Assembly (NCBI RefSeq): GCF_004798865.1
Contig: NW_025335268.1
Location: 82,802,187 to 82,866,186 of the forward strand
DNA: 64,000 nucleotides
Source of the DNA: Varanus komodoensis
Taxonomy: Eukaryota; Chordata; Lepidosauria; Squamata; Varanidae
Direction: 5' to 3'
Made by a program: the position numbers and the translations under genes. Positions 58,642 to 64,000 of this stretch are shown here, piece by piece (position 1 is the first letter of the stretch; the number at the start of each line of letters is the position of its first letter). The notes below the pieces were generated by a model. The model was not told the origin of the DNA. It worked only from the letters and a program-made list of their open reading frames with translations, and did no database searches.

Positions 58642-59934
58642 AGCAAAGAATTGGACAGGCAGGATTGAGTTGGTACTAAGTCATTCTTGGCCTCACTTGT
58701 CCAAAGCGCCACGCATGTAGGGCTCTTTCATCTAGCTGGCCAGTTTAGCATTTCTTGACTTGCGGAGGAGCAGGGAGGGAAGAGGCAGAAAGAAGCCACC
58801 TACAGGCCAGTACAGAGAATGGTTTGCTCTGTAGACCACAGCAAATGACTTTCCAGAACAAACTTACTCCTCAGTCTGGTTGTATGCAGTAATTTTTTGC
58901 ATTTTTCTAGTACATGTGCTCATGGATTTAATCAGCAGCTAATAATTTTTATCACAGTGTGTACTGTTTTATTTGTAATTGTTCTTGCTCATTTCTAGTT
59001 TCCTTGGTTAGCAACCAGTTTCCCCCGATCAGAACACTTTGAACTGACCCAGGACCACAGAGGCCTACCGCACTGGCTGTCTCCTACATCACTCATGCTC
59101 AGTGGCCAAAGGTGAGCCATGGCTCTTTAAGTACTCCTAGGACAATGCACGGCCAGTGAAGACTTTGGCAGAGCTCTACCCTTTTTGGCCCAGCTCCCCA
59201 ATAGGAGAGGGACAAAGTGGCACCAGGTTCCTCGGCTGCTTATCCTCATCTGTGACTCATGTGGAAGTCCCAGAGCATGGTCATAAAGCACATGATGCTT
59301 CAACTGAACAAAAGCTATGCAAGTCTGCAAGTTTGTCTGAATGGGAATGATGCAGGAACCCTGTGTACCTAGACCTAAAAAGTAAATTGAAGTGACCAAC
59401 TGATGTGCACATGAGGAGAATTGTTGCTTATATGGATGACAGACCTTTTTCTACATCGTAGCTTGAAGGGAAAAAAGCAGGTATGTGAATTTGCAAGTCT
59501 TCCTTGGAACTGAATACTTTGCTAGAGGCTATACCAAGTCCCATTGCCTTAGGAAAAGAAGTAGTCCAAACACTTGATTTAAGAAACAAAGCAAACTGAT
59601 AATCATGATGCATAAACTGTCAATTATATTTGTGGGTCATTGATTGCAATCCTCTTCTAAAAACATTTATTGCTTGGACTGGAGTGGAACTATTCCCTTA
59701 AAAGCATGCACAAACAAGAAATGGTTTTTGATTTGTTTATTAGAAAATCACAGTTAGATCTTAAATGCCAGATTCATAGGGTTTCTCCAATCTAAGGAGC
59801 CATAACTTTAGTTGAGAACTAAACACACCCAAATATCTATCTATATATTTTATATTGCTTTACCACATAATATACATGAAGCATTATTACAATAAACTAT
59901 GACAATATTTCTTATAATAGAGGTTAAATGCCTG

Positions 59935-60045
59935 ACTGTTCATTTTTATGCAGAAGTAAGCCCCACTGAATTCAGTGAAGTTTATTTCAAAGCATTCACA
60001 AAAGAATTCAGGCAATCCTATATGCATTTATTTGAAAGTAAGGTA
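59935..60045. repeat. Short palindromic repeat, two adjoining units
   Basis: 'GCAGAAGTAAGCCCCACTGA' plus 'ATTCAGTGAAGTTTATTTC', then 'GGCAATCCTATATGCATTTA' and TTTGAAAGTAAG. Same units as 43943-44010 and 3822-3900. Confidence 0.45.
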
Positions 60046-60734
60046 TATTGAACTTTTGGGAACCTTCTTCCAAGTGAAATACACACAGGAACAAACTATT
60101 GGGCAGAAATTCAGAATATGATTTCTTCTTGCTTTTTGCAACAAAGTGAATGAGTGTTTGGGGATAAAACTATTTTTTTCAGGAATGACATGGGAACATC
60201 TTCAGAAATCAGAACATTCCAATATTTAAGTTCAGCATTGCTCCTGATTTGCAAAATGAGTATCATATAAAAAGTATTACCACTTAGTACAAGCAAGTTG
60301 CAGTCTCCTATGTCAAAACATGATGTTTTTATTAGGGGCGCAACATTATGCATGCTTGTAGAGAGAAAAAACATCATATGACTAAGCATTCCAGCATGAG
60401 TGAGGAATACTGCCAACTGTGGTATCAGAACTGTATCCTAATTTTTAAGACACATATTTGGTGCAGAAAATATGTCTTCCATTTTGTTTCTCATATGCAC
60501 TCTAAGATGAACAGAGTCAAGGATCCACACATCGCTTATACAGCTAACTTTCATCTAGTTTGCCACTGAATGTTGTTTCGCTCCAGAAGGCCAGTCATAC
60601 AGAAATAATTCTGTGTGATAAAGAAATGGTTTTACATTGGCATGATGCTTAGCTAAATATTATATGAATTACCAAAAAGTAACACTCTGGGTTGAACCTT
60701 TCATGATGTAGTTTCATTTTTGTTGTCAGCTTCT

Positions 60735-60850
60735 ACAAGTTTTATTTATTTATTTAAAACTTTTATATGCTGTCCACTAGCAAATGGTCTCAGGATGGTC
60801 TTACAATAAGGTCACCATCTTAAAACTCAAAGAATAGACGCAGGAATTCT
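60735..60850. repeat. (TTTA)n with decayed LINE-tail-like sequence
   Basis: A TTTATTTATTTATTT tract, then 'TTTTATATGCTGTCCACTAG' and 'GGTCTCAGGATGGTCTTACA', similar in layout to reversed LINE 3' tails in this window. Confidence 0.35.
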
Positions 60851-62272
60851 TTAAGATTTGTTCCATCAAATGGAAATATTGCATTTGACTGTTCCCGATG
60901 GCCCTCAAGGCCTTTTTCCCCATGAAAATTGATTTCACATTGTTTGGATCAATTACTTATTACAGGTTCCTTTAATGGCACTTCAAGGTATAATGCTTAA
61001 GGCACATGCATTGGACAAACAACCCTTGTTATCAGAAGCATATTATCTATTTGCTGAAAAGTTTTAACTAAGTACTCACAAGAATGTTAAGTCTGGGGGG
61101 CAGAAAAAACAAAGAGCCGGCAGAGCCCTTGTGAATAACAAAGAGCCAAACATTATAGTCTGAAGCATAGGCCATCACACAATTTTAACAGGTAACTGCA
61201 TTAGCTAAACTTAGTTTGGTTTTCTAGTATAATACAATGCAGACCTAGAATTAGTAGCTGGATATTTGTAGGCCAGTTTGCGCAAAGGTATATAGAGGGC
61301 CCCACTGCCAGAAGCAGAGGAAATAGAAGAGACTGTATTTCAATTGCCATGCCTATATTTTAATTCAAAATAATAAAGATATATTTTGATTCATATGACC
61401 TTAAGTGCAACATGTACTAGAAAAGACTTCTTAGAGAGTCAGCTTCAAGTGAGAAATATTAAGGCAACGTATCTTGTACCTTCGTTTCCTATGTACTTTA
61501 CAGAAAGGTAAGATAGAATGTTAAAAGTGGCTTCAAAATCAAAAAGGCTATTAGACTTGAATTACTTCTTGGAAGGCAAATATCCACAATGTTCTAGACA
61601 TAACCCCCAAACAGAACCCAGGATGCAGCTATGGAGAAGGAAACACAATTGATCAGCTCACCAGGGATGTGGTTAACCTCCTATGCCAATGAATGCAAGA
61701 CTTAACTTCTCTCCCATATCTGTGGCTGGTTGCCACACACTCCTCTGTGAAGAAATGAAAATGCTGCACTTCAGGGCAATGAAGTGGTGAGGGCAAATAT
61801 ACACACCATCCCTCACAACTGAGTGGCCTGAGCCTTACTGACAAGGCCCTGGAAAGAGGATGTGATGTGTGTCTCTGTGCAAAAATGCACCACACCTCCC
61901 TGTGGTCCATGTCTCCCCTGGTACATAGCCTGCCCAAAGGCAGTTTGCTAGCAGGCACTAACATCTCCCCTCAATTTAAGGCTATCGCCACAAAACAAAA
62001 GTTGAAACTTCAGACAAAAGTAACAATTTCAACAACAATATGTTTTAAAGCAAATAATCAGCAAAAGCACAATGTTCAAGGTTCTGAAGGTAAACCACAA
62101 GTACAGGTACTGGGATTTGCTGAAGCTTTCTTCTTCCTTTCAAAATATGCTTCAACAGGACTATTCTAACTTTACTTCACAATTCATTTTTTCTGCTTGA
62201 AATGTGTTGTTATTCAGGGAAATATGTAGGTTCTCTATCCAGTTTCTGGTCTTCTCTTCATCTTAAAGTTTA

Positions 62273-62301
62273 TTACTGTTTCTGCAGAAGTGTACGTTGA
62301 A
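62273..62301 (-). CDS. CD99: CD99, last coding exon (partial gene)
   Basis: After an acceptor CTCTTTTAG, minus strand reads TT-CAA-CGT-ACA-CTT-CTG-CAG-AAA-CAG-TAA, giving (V)QRTLLQKQ-stop. Human CD99 ends AVQRTLLEK, also in its own short last exon. The match is short but the sequence, terminal position, phase (needs one base from before), strand and location next to XG all agree. CD99 is a type I surface glycoprotein in leukocyte adhesion and transmigration. No further exon was recognised between 62302 and 64000, so the transmembrane and outer exons lie to the right. Confidence 0.75.
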
Positions 62302-64000
62302 CTAAAAGAGAGGAGAAGAAACCATTTAATATTTAGATATGCTCCCATTACAAATATTTCAAGAGAGAGTCAATATACAGACTGCTGCTCAAACTCCCTA
62401 CAGTCTATTCACTGAAGTCGCAATGCTGAATGCACTAACTTCTGGAAGGTGGACATCCCTTCCACCCCGTTAAGTGGAGATTCCCTTTCCCTTTCAAAAC
62501 CAGATAGGTGCAGGCAGCTGCCTGAAGTGAAAGGCTTTTGAGAAAATTATGTCTTGAGATTCCAACAGGCAGAATTTGCTTCAGCACTTAAGAGCTCAAT
62601 CCCCTGTTTCAGTTATTATATCTGTTCCAGCATTCTCCAAAGAAGCTCATGGAACTTGCAACCTTTTATTTTCACAGAAGACCTCGTTGGTAGACTGTGC
62701 TGAAGTATACTGTTGATTGGCCTATTCACATAAATAGTTTTATGACTCAGCCAGGATTTGAATACACGTTTCCTAAGTTTAACACCAACGTTCTTGTCAC
62801 TCACTATTGCTTCCGTGCACTAATGCACACATGGAGAACCAAATGAAAAAAGGTAACCCTCTTCCCATATCCCATATTGAAATGAGCAAACCAGTCCTTG
62901 CTCACAGGACAATTCTGCCTCTGTCAAAATTTGAAACAGCTGCCAGAAGCACGCTGTGGCTTAAGACTTTGTACTTTCAAGTAGGCCAAGGACAAAAATA
63001 GGTTTGCTTTCCAGCCATTGCCTAAAGCATTTTGTCATCACTCCAATCTAAGGTTAAAAGTTCCCTGCAGTCAGACATGGGCAATACATCAGTTTTTAGT
63101 CATTTTAAGCCCTGCAAGCCCTCTCAATGGTAGCAACAGCTCTGTATGATGGAGACGGAGCACACACAGAGACAGTCTATCACCATAATGAGCACCAACA
63201 ATGGAAAATGCCGCTGTCTTGTGCTCTCTTTCAGAGGGAGCGTCTTTGTTCCACACAATAGTTCAGCAGCAATGTTAATCTTTCCTGCTCCCAGTTTGCT
63301 TTCATAGAACTTCAGCCCTGTCCAAATTCTGTTAACATTTTCCTATTGCCAATTCCTTCTAAGCTTTGCTTTATAGGTCTAATCTATGGTCCAACAATAC
63401 AGGGGATGCTGTCAGACTTCCAACACATTCCATTCCAGCAGCAACCAACAGTCAATGACCAACAGTTGCAGTCAATATTCTTTTTCCCCATTTAAAGCTG
63501 CAGTCTTAAACTCCATAGAACACATTTGGGTTGACTTCTGAGAAGACATGGGTAGCTGTTTCATTGTTGCAATCTGTAGGTTAAATACACATCCCTGAAC
63601 ATCAAAACCATTCATTCATCAATTTTTATTGATTTATTTGCGGCCAGTGTTCCTTTCAGCTTTACTTTGGGAAATTACTTAGGCTCCACACTTTTGATTC
63701 AACACTGAAAAGTAAATGAAAAATTAAATAGGCAACCCTTTTTGAATACTCTAAAATATAAGGCAGGATAGAAGAGAGAGACGATGAAGTACAGGGAGGT
63801 CAGTCACATATACACACATAAATATCCCTGCATATATGCATCTTTGCCTACGTATATATCCATCTGAAGAAGACCTTTCTCAGCAGACTTCTGAAAGAGA
63901 TTGATTTTCCTACTATTTGGTCTTAGCTGGTTGTATCTGTGCTTACTGATTTGATTATCATTGTGGCTTTTATATGGAAAGTCATTTCAGAACCACTGCA
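62302..64000. other. CD99: CD99 last intron, no exon recognised
   Basis: AT-rich with one SINE remnant. A decayed palindromic repeat lies near 63497-63585 ('TGGGTTGACTTCTGAGAAGA', 'GTTGCAATCTGTAGG'). Confidence 0.5.
62735..62812 (-). repeat. tRNA-derived SINE head (reverse remnant)
   Basis: 'TATGACTCAGCCAGGATTTG', 'AATACACGTTTCCTAAG' and 'CCAACGTTCTTGTCACTC' align with the reverse complement of the SINE head at 47555-47640. Confidence 0.5.

Larger units (their letters stand above)
56690..62272. other. Intergenic DNA between XG and CD99, including the CD99 3' UTR
   Basis: No exon recognised. The CD99 3' UTR must begin at 62272 and run left. An AATAAA overlaps the stop; other minus-strand candidates are ATTAAA near 61360 and AATAAA in the TTTA-rich tract at 60739-60760. 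Confidence 0.5.

Overview
This window is vertebrate genomic DNA, almost certainly from a squamate reptile (lizard or snake). The evidence is split genes with GT-AG introns, CR1 and L2-type LINE tails, tRNA-derived SINEs, and one Sauria-type SINE (42285-42625). Three runs of N are assembly gaps: 1-80, 32778-32877 and 58542-58641. Only about 5% is coding. The rest is intron, intergenic DNA and decayed repeats. Nothing bacterial, phage-like or CRISPR-like is present.

Four genes were recovered by reading exons, splice sites and phases by hand. (1) 1024-6505, plus strand: the last three exons of an arylsulfatase of the ARSD/ARSL/ARSH group; the catalytic N-terminal part lies left of the window. 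(2) 25360-10949, minus strand: a complete glycogenin-2 gene (GYG2) of 9 coding exons and 407 codons, starting with a 7-nt coding exon. (3) 56500-32038, minus strand: an XG-type (Xg blood group/CD99 family) membrane glycoprotein of about 168 codons in 10 coding exons, most of them 21-66 nt. (4) 62301-62273, minus strand: the last coding exon of CD99; the rest of that gene lies right of the window or was not recognised.

The order sulfatase - GYG2 - XG - CD99 and the relative orientations match human Xp22.33, where XG spans the pseudoautosomal boundary (PAR1) and CD99 lies inside PAR1. The window is therefore the reptile counterpart of the human PAR1 boundary. The sulfatase and GYG2 are convergent; GYG2, XG and CD99 run in the same direction.

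Region by region: 0.1-6.5 kb sulfatase exons, with a 3.6-kb last intron holding repeats; 6.5-10.9 kb intergenic or possible GYG2 3' UTR, with a SINE and a MITE; 10.9-25.4 kb GYG2, with a Tc1-like transposon and LINE fragments in its introns; 26.15-26.99 kb CpG island, the likely GYG2 promoter; 27-31.6 kb intergenic with a SINE and an L2-type fragment; 31.6-56.5 kb XG, with an 11.4-kb first intron full of repeats; 56.5-62.3 kb between XG and CD99; 62.3-64 kb CD99 intron.

The most interesting biology is in XG. Every internal exon recovered is symmetric (phase 1-1), so any can be skipped without a frameshift. Two neighbouring exons are a clear tandem duplication. Two acceptors look able to give alternative short insertions next to the membrane.
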